64,000 nt of DNA from Devosia sp. (GTDB taxonomy: Bacteria > Pseudomonadota > Alphaproteobacteria > Rhizobiales > Devosiaceae): assembly GCF_024707125.1 (NCBI RefSeq), contig NZ_JANQAH010000013.1:69501-133500 (forward strand). Reading direction: 5' to 3'. The position numbers and the translations under genes are program-made. This document shows positions 1 through 8,835 of the stretch, one piece after another. Within the stretch, counting starts at the first letter, position 1. Every line of letters begins with the position of its first letter. The notes under the pieces were generated by a model. That model saw nothing but the letters and a program-made list of their open reading frames with translations, did not search any database and was not told the origin of the DNA.

Positions 1-593
1 ATGTTCTTCTGGTCGCCAAGGCGCTTTTCCGCCGTCTGCAGCACTTCAAGCGCCATCACTTCGGACTGTTTCAGCGCGCCGCGGAAATCGCGATAGGCTT
101 CCAGAATCGTCTGCTCGCGGTCGATCTGGTCCTTAGTGTCCTTGGTCACTTCCAGATACGTGTCGCGGATCTTGTTGAAGCGCGTGGCGATATCGCCGCG
201 GCTCACCTTCATCCACACATTGGAAACGCGCTCGATCATGTCGAGCTTGTTGTCCTGGAGCTGGTCGACCATGCCCTTGGCATCGTCGCGGATCGAGTCA
301 AAGCCCTTGGTGATGTCTTCGTAGCGTTCGCCGATTTTCATGGCGGCGACCTGCTCGCGCACCACTTCGTTGAAGGCGCTCGCCTGGCTCAGCGTACGGC
401 CGATCAGGATGACGCGGGTCTCGTCCAATTCGGTGATCTGGCTCAGCAGTCCGGTGATCGGCTGCTCGCCCTGCTGTTCGGGCCAGATGCCGAGGTCACG
501 GATGGCGTTGACCGCCTTGTCCAGGTACTGCAGCGGCTTTTCGGCAATGGCCGGCGCGCTGGTCTGCGGGGCGGTCGTCACTTGGTCGGTCAT
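1..593 (-). CDS. Conserved alphaproteobacterial helical protein, 5' part (cut by window edge)
   Basis: An open frame runs leftward off the window edge; about 197 N-terminal residues are visible. Two ATG codons lie in tandem (first bases at 596 and 593); GGGAG stands 6 bases before the second, which I take as the start. The protein has no signal peptide or membrane segment. It is rich in charged residues and reads as long helices, with stretches such as ITELDETRV, VNVW-like VSNVWMKVSRGD and YRDFRGALKQSEVMALE. I recognise it as a conserved hyphomicrobial protein but not its function. A TelA-like (toxic anion resistance) relationship is possible and unproven. The C-terminus, which would decide the family, is outside the window. 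Confidence 0.6.
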   Translation of the reverse strand, partial: MTDQVTTAPQTSAPAIAEKPLQYLDKAVNAIRDLGIWPEQQGEQPITGLLSQITELDETRVILIGRTLSQASAFNEVVREQVAAMKIGERYEDITKGFDSIRDDAKGMVDQLQDNKLDMIERVSNVWMKVSRGDIATRFNKIRDTYLEVTKDTKDQIDREQTILEAYRDFRGALKQSEVMALEVLQTAEKRLGDQKN

Positions 594-837
594 CATCTGC
601 TCCCTGGCATAGTTTGGCTCGCGGGCCGGCTTGTGCCTTAGCCCTAGATTGCGCGTGAGGGCTCCGCTGACAATTGCATCCCCCCATCCCAGCAACTATT
701 TAGTCCATATTGGTGCGAAAAAGCCGCACGTAAAGAGTAGGGTTCGTCACCATGGATAAGAACAGTCTTGCCCGCGCATTATGCCGCCTTTGCGACATCG
801 CCAGCGTGTCGTCCTGCGACATCGCCGAGCAGATCTG

Positions 838-1317
838 ATGGAGTTCGGTGGACGCTATAAAATGAGTGCCCCGCGCGCCCGCATCTGGGACGCGCTCAAC
901 GATCCCGAAATGCTGAAAGCCGCCATTCCCGGCTGCCATCTCATCGCCTGGTCCGGCGCTGAGACGCTCGATCTCGAGATCAAGGTTAATCTCGGCGTCA
1001 TGCAGCCCACCTTCAAAGGCGAGCTGATCCTTTCCAATATTGTCCCGGCCGTCAGCTATACCCTGTCCGGTCGCGGCAAGGGCGGCTTGCTCGGCCTTGC
1101 CGAAGGCAGCGCCGACGTATCGCTGGCCGATGAAGGCTCCGAGACCATCCTCACCTTCACCGCCAATGGCGGCGCCTCGGGCCAGATCATGAAAATGGGC
1201 AAGGCCATCATCGGCAATTCCGCCCAGCGCATCATCGATGGCTTTTTCGAGCGTTTCGGCATCGCCGCGGGCGTCGAGGTCATACCCTTGCCGCGCGAAA
1301 ACCTGCAGCCTTCATAA
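838..1317 (+). CDS. CoxG family SRPBCC protein
   Basis: This 159-residue protein has the fold signature of the CoxG (carbon monoxide dehydrogenase subunit G) family: an N-terminal strand, the phrase RIWDALNDPEMLKAAIPGC, a central GKGGLLGLAEGSA stretch and a C-terminal helix QRIIDGFFERF. CoxG homologues are membrane-recruiting or ligand-binding helpers of molybdenum hydroxylases, but most family members stand alone with unknown ligands, as here; no coxMSL genes are nearby. The reading frame is open back to 781, but family alignment favours ATG 838 (MEFGGRYKMSAPRA). The 244 bases between this gene and the divergent gene on the left hold no other convincing feature and should contain both promoters. 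Confidence 0.85.
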   Translation: MEFGGRYKMSAPRARIWDALNDPEMLKAAIPGCHLIAWSGAETLDLEIKVNLGVMQPTFKGELILSNIVPAVSYTLSGRGKGGLLGLAEGSADVSLADEGSETILTFTANGGASGQIMKMGKAIIGNSAQRIIDGFFERFGIAAGVEVIPLPRENLQPS

Positions 1318-1420
1318 TCGGTTAACCCTATCCCAATCCGCCCCGAACCGGCCTTAATCCCGCCGCTGCCTCCGATGTAGAGACAGGTTGTCCTTCATTA
1401 CAATTTGTCTCAAATCGCAC

Positions 1421-1543
1421 ATGTCCAGCTCGTCCCGCGACAGCCTCGCGCTCTACCTCATCGCCTTCGCCGCCATCCTTGCCGTGCTCTATGCCGATGT
1501 CGATCTGGGCGCCCTGTTCTCCGCCATTCTCGCCCGCTGGTAA
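1421..1543 (+). CDS. Possible 40-residue single-pass membrane peptide
   Basis: An ATG-started frame encodes 40 residues: a short polar head (MSSSSRDS), one hydrophobic helix of about 25 residues (LALYLIAFAAILAVLYADVD) and a short tail ending LARW. A single transmembrane segment is likely. There is no clear Shine-Dalgarno sequence ahead of the ATG, and the 103 bases separating it from the CoxG gene show no promoter I can name. It could be a genuine small membrane protein or chance. I do not recognise a family. Confidence 0.35.
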   Translation: MSSSSRDSLALYLIAFAAILAVLYADVDLGALFSAILARW

Positions 1544-1705
1544 GCGGGCGGGCGAGCAAATTAACGCCAATTTTTGACCAATCGGAAAAATTTGACATCG
1601 TCCCCCTTGCGAAGGGCGTGATTGCACGATTTTATCGCCCTTCAGCGCATGCGGATAAACGAGGGTGCATTTCTTGCGTCCGCTGCGAGACAGGGAGACT
1701 AATCA

Positions 1706-2707
1706 ATGAAATTCTCGATCCTCACCAAGGCTATTGCCGGCGGCGTTGCTCTGAGCGCACTGATGGCTGGTGCAGCCTTCGCTGACGCCGCTCTCGTCTA
1801 TGACGGCGGCGGCAAGTTCGACAAATCCTTCAACGAAGCCGCCTATACCGGCGCCGAGCTCTTCAAGTCCGAAGGTGGCGCCTATCAGGATCTCGAAATC
1901 TCGGGCGACGCCATGCGCGAGCAGGCCATCCGCCAGTTCGCTTCGCGCGGCAACAACCCGATCGTGCTGCCCGGCTTCTCGTGGGAAACCGCTCTGAAGG
2001 TCGTGGCTCCGGAATTCCCCGATACCAAGTTCACCATCATCGACACCGTCGTTGACCTGCCCAACGTACAGTCCGTGGTCTTCAAGGAGCACGAAGGCTC
2101 CTACCTCGTCGGTATCCTGGCTGCCATGCAGTCGCAGTCGGGCAAGATCGGCGTCGTTCCGGCCTTCAACTTCGACCTCCTCGAAGCCTTTGCCTGCGGC
2201 TATGCCCAGGGCGCCAAGTCCGTGAACCCGGATATCGAAGTGCTCGAAACCTATGTCGGCACCGGCTTTGAAGCCTTCAACGACCCCGGCAAGGCCACTG
2301 AAGTTGCCAAGTCGCAGCTCGATCAGGGCGTCGACGTGGTGTTCCAGGTTGCCGGTGGCGCTGGCGCCGGTGTGCTCCAGGCTGCCGCTGACGCCGGCAA
2401 GTTCTCGATCGGCGTTGATAGCAACCAGAACCACCTGCACCCCGGCTCGGTCCTGACCTCGATGCTCAAGCGCGTTGACGTCGCCACCTACAACGCCATG
2501 AAGGGCGTTGCCGATGGCACCTGGGCTCCCGGCGTGATCGTACTGGGTCTGGCTGAAGATGGCGTTGGCGCTGCCTTCGACGACAACAATGCCTCGCTCA
2601 TCACTGCCGACATGAAGGCCGCGGTCGAAAAGGCCACTGCCGACATCATCTCGGGCGCTGTGACCGTGCACGATTTCCGCACCGACAAGGCGTGCCCGTC
2701 TCTCTAA
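1706..2707 (+). CDS. BMP family nucleoside ABC transporter substrate-binding protein
   Basis: A 333-residue periplasmic binding protein of the BMP/PnrA-like lipoprotein family, which binds purine and other nucleosides. Residues 1-26 form a signal peptide (MKFSILTKAIAGG...AFADA). The mature start ALVYDGGGKFDKSFNEAAY is the family's typical nucleoside-site opening, and VDVVFQVAGGAGAGVLQAA with VDSNQNHL are typical later landmarks. AGGGAG stands 8 bases before the ATG. It is the first gene of a run that continues with an ABC ATPase, two permeases and nucleoside-catabolic enzymes, so nucleosides are the likely cargo. In operons of this layout the binding protein is usually the most highly expressed product. 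Confidence 0.92.
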   Translation: MKFSILTKAIAGGVALSALMAGAAFADAALVYDGGGKFDKSFNEAAYTGAELFKSEGGAYQDLEISGDAMREQAIRQFASRGNNPIVLPGFSWETALKVVAPEFPDTKFTIIDTVVDLPNVQSVVFKEHEGSYLVGILAAMQSQSGKIGVVPAFNFDLLEAFACGYAQGAKSVNPDIEVLETYVGTGFEAFNDPGKATEVAKSQLDQGVDVVFQVAGGAGAGVLQAAADAGKFSIGVDSNQNHLHPGSVLTSMLKRVDVATYNAMKGVADGTWAPGVIVLGLAEDGVGAAFDDNNASLITADMKAAVEKATADIISGAVTVHDFRTDKACPSL

Positions 2708-2735
2708 ACGAACGAAGAAGGGGAGGACTTAGCCC

Positions 2736-4319
<1,584 letters not shown>

Positions 4320-4320
<1 letters not shown>

Positions 4321-5408
4321 TGACCGCATTGCCTCGCTGGGCCGACGTCGTCCTCCTGCCACTGCTCAATGTCGTGCTGGCCTTCATCGTCGGCGGCCTC
4401 ATCGTTCTCGCCGTCGGCCAGAACCCGCTGCAGGCCGTGGGCATCATGCTTTATGGCGCCTTCGGTTATGGTTCGGGCTTCGGTTACACGCTCTACTATA
4501 CGACCGACTTCATCTTTGCCGGGCTCGCCGTGTCGCTGGCCTATCACGCGGGCCTCTTCAATATCGGCCCCGAAGGCCAGGCCTATGTCGGCGGCCTCGG
4601 CGTCATCCTCATTGGCCTGGCGCTCAATGGCACGCATTGGGCCATCGTCTTCCCGCTGATGATCATCTGCGGCGGCGCCTTCGGTGCGCTCTGGGCCTTC
4701 GTTCCCGGCTATCTGCAAGCCAAGCGCGGCAGCCACGTGGTCATCACCACCATCCTCTTCAATTTCATCGCCGCCTCGATGATGGGCTTTCTCATCTCGC
4801 GCGTGCTGAAACCCGAAGGCGTCAATTCCGACGAAAGCGCCCCGCTCGAAGCCATTACCCGCGTGCCGCAACTGCGCACCTTCATCGAGCTCTTCAAGAA
4901 TTCGCCGGTCAACCTGACCTTCTTCCTGGCGATTGCCGCGCTGGTTTTCATCTACTGGCTGATCTGGCGCACCAAGTTCGGCTATGCCGTCCGCGCGCTG
5001 GGTAAAAACCCGGTCGCCGCCAATTATGCCGGCATTTCCAACCAGAAGATGATCATGATCGTTATGGCCATGTCCGGCGTTCTCGCCGCCATGGTTGCGG
5101 TCAACAATGTCGGCGGCGTCCAGGGCCGTCTCATTCTCAACTTCGTCAATGGTGCCGGTTTCGTCGGTATCGCCGTGGCCTTCATGGGCCGTGGTCACCC
5201 GGTCGGGGTCGGCCTCTCGGCCTTGCTCTTCGGCATCCTCTACCAGGGCGGTCAGGAATTGGCCTTCCAGATGCCCGGCATCACCCGCGAAATGATCGTC
5301 ACCATTCAGGCCCTCGTCATCCTCTTTACCGGCGCCATGGGCGACATGCTGCGCGCGCCCTTGGCGCGGTTGCTTGTCCGGTCTGACGCACCGACGGGAG
5401 CCAAGTGA
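4320..5408 (+). CDS. ABC transporter permease, BMP/nucleoside type
   Basis: A 362-residue polytopic inner-membrane protein of the branched-chain-amino-acid/sugar-type permease family (BPD_transp_2), matching the larger of the two permeases of nucleoside transporters such as YufP/NupP. Hydrophobic helices fill the chain, with the family phrases LFNIGPEGQAYVGG near residue 80 and KFGYAVRALGKNPVAANYAGI near residue 219. The start ATG overlaps the ATPase stop (TGA/ATG sharing base 4320), so translation is probably coupled. It forms the membrane channel with the next gene product. Confidence 0.9.
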
Positions 5409-6382
5409 TGGAACAGTATTTCGTCGACATCACCCTCATCCTCGACTCCACCGTCCGCCTGGCGGTGCCGCTGATCCTGGCCTGTCTCGCCGGTCTCTAT
5501 TCCGAGCGCGCCGGCATTGTCGATATCGGTCTTGAAGGCAAGCTGCTGGCTGGCGCCTTTGCCGCCGCCGCCACTTCCGCCGTCACCGGTTCAGCCTGGC
5601 TCGGTCTACTCGCCGGCATCGGCGCGGCCCTGATGTTCTCGGGCATCCATGGCCTTGCCTCGATCAATTTCAAAGGCAATCAGACCATTTCCGGCGTGGC
5701 GCTCAACTTCCTCGCCGCTGGTCTGACGACCTTCCTCGGCCAGTCCTGGTTCAAGCGCGGCGGCTACACGCCCCAGCTGTCCGGCGACCAGCGTTTCAAC
5801 CCCATCACACTGCCCTTTGCTGAACAGCTGCGCGAAGTCCCGATCCTCGGCCAGATCTATTACGAGCTGATTTCGGGCCACAATATCATCACCTATGTCG
5901 CCTTCATCGCCGTGCCGGTGACGGCCTGGGTCCTGTTCCGCACCCGCTTCGGCCTCCGCCTGCGCGCCGTCGGCGAAAATCCCAAGGCCATCGACACGGC
6001 CGGCATTTCGGTCACGCGCCTCCGCTATCAGGCCCTGATCATCACCGCCGTCCTCGTCGGCATCGGCGGCGCTTATCTCTCGATCGCTCAGTCGGCCGGG
6101 TTCAACAACAACATGTCCGCTGGCCGCGGCTATATCGCGCTTGCCGCGCTGATCTTTGCCAAATGGCGCCCGGGCCCAGCCTTGCTGGTCTGTCTGATGT
6201 TCGGCTTCCTCGATGCGGTCCAGTTCCGCATTCAGGGCCAGGTCTTCCCCATCATCGGCGAAGTCCCGGTCCAGGCCATCCAGGCTCTGCCCTATATCCT
6301 GACGGTGATCCTGCTCGCCGGCTTCATCGGCCGCGCCGTGGCGCCAAAGGCTTCGGGCATTCCCTATACCAAGGAGCGCTAG
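5408..6382 (+). CDS. ABC transporter permease, BMP/nucleoside type (second)
   Basis: A 324-residue inner-membrane protein, the second permease of the nucleoside transporter (YufQ/NupQ type). Landmarks are YSERAGIVDIGLEGKLLAGA near the N-terminus, the phrase FKGNQTISGVALN, and FGLRLRAVGENPKAIDTAGI, the coupling loop that contacts the ATPase. The start could be GTG 5405 or ATG 5408; GGGAG seven to eight bases before the ATG and the TGATG overlap with the preceding stop favour 5408. It ends the transporter genes; 152 bases with a hairpin-rich repeat follow before the catabolic genes. Confidence 0.9.
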   Translation: MEQYFVDITLILDSTVRLAVPLILACLAGLYSERAGIVDIGLEGKLLAGAFAAAATSAVTGSAWLGLLAGIGAALMFSGIHGLASINFKGNQTISGVALNFLAAGLTTFLGQSWFKRGGYTPQLSGDQRFNPITLPFAEQLREVPILGQIYYELISGHNIITYVAFIAVPVTAWVLFRTRFGLRLRAVGENPKAIDTAGISVTRLRYQALIITAVLVGIGGAYLSIAQSAGFNNNMSAGRGYIALAALIFAKWRPGPALLVCLMFGFLDAVQFRIQGQVFPIIGEVPVQAIQALPYILTVILLAGFIGRAVAPKASGIPYTKER

Positions 6383-6425
6383 TTCCTTCGAACCATATGG
6401 GCACTTCACCGCCCCACCCACGATT

Positions 6426-6493
6426 GTCACCCCGGCGAAGGCCGGGGCCCATCCTGAGATCTCAAGATGGATCCCGGCCTGCGCCGGGATGAT
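6426..6493. repeat. Intergenic palindromic repeat, two GC-rich hairpins
   Basis: The gap between the transporter and cdd holds two hairpins: CCCCGGC/GCCGGGG with a four-base loop (6430-6447) and ATCCCGG/CCGGGAT with a six-base loop (6471-6490), flanking a small palindrome TGAGATCTCA (6455-6464). Similar GTCATCCCGG...GGATGAC elements occur at 54767-54800. Such elements are commonly dispersed in hyphomicrobial genomes; here it could modulate mRNA processing between transporter and enzyme genes. Confidence 0.75.
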
Positions 6494-6534
6494 GGCCGGT
6501 GGTTTTGTATGAAGGTCTATCGGACGTAAGAGTT

Positions 6535-6945
6535 ATGGCAATCACAGACACCGACGAGGCCCTGTTCGCGGCCGCCGAAGCCATTCGCGCAAAAGCCTAT
6601 GCGCCCTATTCCAACTTCCACGTCGGCGCCGCCATTCTCGCCGATGACGGCAAGATCTATTCCGGCTGCAATATCGAAAACGCCGCCTACCCGCAGGGCA
6701 ATTGCGCCGAAACCTCGGCCATCGCCGCGATGATCGCTGGCGGCGCCAAACGCATCAAGCGCATCTACGTCACCGGTCCTGGCCTCTCTCCCGTCACCCC
6801 CTGCGGCGGCTGCCGCCAGCGCATCCGCGAATTTGCCGATCTCGATGTGGAAGTCATCTCCCACGGCGTCGATGGCGAACCGCTGGTGCAGACACTTGGG
6901 CAATTGCTGCCCCACAGTTTCGGTCCGGAGTTTTTAGGCAAATGA
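6535..6945 (+). CDS. cdd: Cytidine deaminase
   Basis: This 136-residue enzyme deaminates cytidine and deoxycytidine to uridine and deoxyuridine. It is the short, tetrameric type. The zinc site is visible: N-C57-A58-E59 (the usual CAE, glutamate as proton shuttle) and P-C90-GG-C93. Substrate-loop phrases YAPYSNFHVGAAI and GCNIENAAYPQG are intact. The frame is open upstream to 6499, but ATG 6535 preceded by TAAGAG fits the family start (MAITDTDEALF). It lies first in a tightly packed catabolic run, overlapping the next gene by four bases (ATGA). Confidence 0.95.
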   Translation: MAITDTDEALFAAAEAIRAKAYAPYSNFHVGAAILADDGKIYSGCNIENAAYPQGNCAETSAIAAMIAGGAKRIKRIYVTGPGLSPVTPCGGCRQRIREFADLDVEVISHGVDGEPLVQTLGQLLPHSFGPEFLGK

Positions 6946-7736
6946 CCAAAGCCGCCAAAACCATCCAGAAGATCGCCGGCAAAGACCCCATCTCCGCCGC
7001 GCTGGTCCTCGGCTCCGGCCTTTCAGCCATTGCCGATACGCTCGAAGACCGGGTGACCATTCCCTATTCCGAGCTGAAGGATTTTCCCGGTGCGGGCGTT
7101 TCCGGCCATGGCCGCGATCTCGTCCTCGGCATCATGGGCGGCAAGCGCATCGCCATCCTCACCGGCCGCGAGCACTATTATGAGCATGGCAATCCCGCCG
7201 CCATGCGCCCGGCGCTCGAAACCATGGCCGAGCTTGGCGCGCAAACCCTGCTGCTGACCAATTCGGCCGGTTCGCTCGACCAGCGCTTCGCCCCCGGCGA
7301 CCTGATGCTGATCTCCGACCACATCAATTACAACGGCCTCAATCCCCTGATTGGCGAGCCGACCGACCGTCGTTTTGTCAACATGGTCGACTGCTACAAC
7401 CCCGACTACCGTGCCAAGGCGAAAGCCGCGGCGGAGCGTCTGGGCATTGCGCTCGGAGAAGGCGTATACTTCTGGTACTCGGGCCCGAGTTTCGAAACGC
7501 CGGCCGAAATCCAGATGGCCATCCGCCTCGGTGCCAACGCGGTCGGCATGTCAACGGTCCCGGAAGTGATCCTTGGTCGCTTCCTGGGTATGAAAGTCTG
7601 GGCCTGCTCGTCCATCACCAATATGGGCGCAGGTCTTTCGAGCGAAAACATCAGCCATGAACATACCAAAACCATGGCGGTGCAAGGGGCGGCAAAGCTG
7701 CAAAAGCTGATCCCCGCCCTGGTGGAGGAGCTATGA
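6942..7736 (+). CDS. Purine nucleoside phosphorylase
   Basis: A 264-residue trimeric-type phosphorylase of the PNP/MTAP family, splitting purine (deoxy)nucleosides with phosphate to free base and (deoxy)ribose 1-phosphate. Visible landmarks are the phosphate loop ALVLGSGLSAIADTL, GREHYYEHGN, TNSAGSLDQRFAPGDLMLISDHIN, the base-site region YSGPSFETPAEIQM, and the active-site SSITNMGAGLS with the asparagine typical of PNPs acting on 6-oxopurines. A frame extends upstream to 6702 inside cdd, but ATG 6942 in the ATGA overlap with the cdd stop is the natural start. The next gene again overlaps by four bases. Confidence 0.93.
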   Translation: MTKAAKTIQKIAGKDPISAALVLGSGLSAIADTLEDRVTIPYSELKDFPGAGVSGHGRDLVLGIMGGKRIAILTGREHYYEHGNPAAMRPALETMAELGAQTLLLTNSAGSLDQRFAPGDLMLISDHINYNGLNPLIGEPTDRRFVNMVDCYNPDYRAKAKAAAERLGIALGEGVYFWYSGPSFETPAEIQMAIRLGANAVGMSTVPEVILGRFLGMKVWACSSITNMGAGLSSENISHEHTKTMAVQGAAKLQKLIPALVEEL

Positions 7737-8725
7737 GTCTCAAAGTCGTCGACAGCACGCAGAGCCACGAGCCCGCGCACAAGCGCAATCCCGGCTATCC
7801 GCTCGACCTCGATTGGGTCGAACGCGTCCGCATGAACCGCTCGGCCCTCGAGCGCCGCGCCGGCTCCATTGGCGCCCGCCGCACGGTCAAGAAGGACTAC
7901 CAGCTCGCCTGGCTCCTCAAAGCCATCACCCTGATCGACCTGACGACACTCAATGCCGACGACACCGCCGGCCGCGTCGAGCGCCTCTGCGCCAAGGCCC
8001 GCAATCCCCTGCGCAGTGACATCGTCGAAAAGCTCGGCGTGCAGGACCTCCGCATCCTCCCCGGCGCCGTCTGCGTCTACCACACCTTCGTCAAAACCGC
8101 CGTTGATGCATTGGAAGGCACCGGCATCCCCGTCGCCGCCGTTTCGACCGCCTTCCCGCACGGCCTCGCCCCCGTCGAAACCAAGATTGCTGAGATCGAA
8201 GCTTCGGTAAAAGATGGCGCCAAGGAAATCGACATCGTCATCGAGCGCGGCATGGTCCTGCGCGGCGACTGGCAGGCGCTTTACGATCAGGTCCGCGCTT
8301 TCCGTAAGGCCTGCGGCGACGCCCACATCAAGACGATCCTCGGCACCGGCGAACTCGCCACCCAGACCAACATCGCCAAGGCCTCGCTCGTCTGCATGCT
8401 GGCCGGTGCCGATTTCATCAAGACCTCCACCGGCAAGGAAAAGGTCAACGCCAATCTCGTCACCTCGCTGACCATGATCCGCATGATCCGCTGGTTCGGC
8501 GAAGAGACCGGCATCGAAATCGGCTACAAACCTGCCGGCGGCATCGCCACAGCGGGTGATGCGCTAAAATATATGGCGCTGATGAAGGAGGAGCTGGGTA
8601 CGCGTTACCTCAATCCTCATCTCTTCCGCTTCGGTGCTAGCAGTCTGCTAACCGATATAGAGCGCCAGCTAGAGCACGGGCTAACCGGCCACTACGCTGC
8701 AGATTACCGTCAGCCGATGGTGTGA
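7733..8725 (+). CDS. deoC: Deoxyribose-phosphate aldolase
   Basis: This 330-residue enzyme cleaves 2-deoxyribose 5-phosphate into glyceraldehyde 3-phosphate and acetaldehyde through a Schiff base. The catalytic lysine is K230 in DFIKTSTGK; the second lysine is K266 in YKPAGGI; the family opening TLIDLTTLN and the phrase VYHTFVKTAVDAL are present. It is longer than E. coli DeoC (about 260) because of an N-terminal extension of about 60 residues, as in the long eukaryote-like group. The start ATG overlaps the PNP stop (ATGA). The acetaldehyde it produces is probably handled by the aldehyde dehydrogenase encoded next. Confidence 0.95.
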   Translation: MSLKVVDSTQSHEPAHKRNPGYPLDLDWVERVRMNRSALERRAGSIGARRTVKKDYQLAWLLKAITLIDLTTLNADDTAGRVERLCAKARNPLRSDIVEKLGVQDLRILPGAVCVYHTFVKTAVDALEGTGIPVAAVSTAFPHGLAPVETKIAEIEASVKDGAKEIDIVIERGMVLRGDWQALYDQVRAFRKACGDAHIKTILGTGELATQTNIAKASLVCMLAGADFIKTSTGKEKVNANLVTSLTMIRMIRWFGEETGIEIGYKPAGGIATAGDALKYMALMKEELGTRYLNPHLFRFGASSLLTDIERQLEHGLTGHYAADYRQPMV

Positions 8726-8745
8726 TGAGTGTTGGGCATAGCCCA

Positions 8746-8770
8746 CAAAACAGTCCGGTGGACTGTTTTG
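8746..8770 (+). other. Perfect stem-loop between deoC and the aldehyde dehydrogenase gene
   Basis: An 11-base perfect inverted repeat (CAAAACAGTCC, loop GGT, complement) sits 21 bases after the deoC stop and 66 bases before the next start. It lacks a T tract of its own beyond TTTT inside the stem, so it may act as an mRNA processing or stability element, or as a weak terminator, rather than a strong intrinsic terminator. Confidence 0.7.
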
Positions 8771-8835
8771 AACGAAGAACGCCCGGAGAGCTATGCTCGC
8801 AGGGCCCGGCCCAGCCACCCGCACGGGAGCTATAG

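Noticed and set aside
1590-1640. TTGACA near 1592 as -35 of the BMP gene promoter
   Set aside because: No convincing -10 at the right distance.
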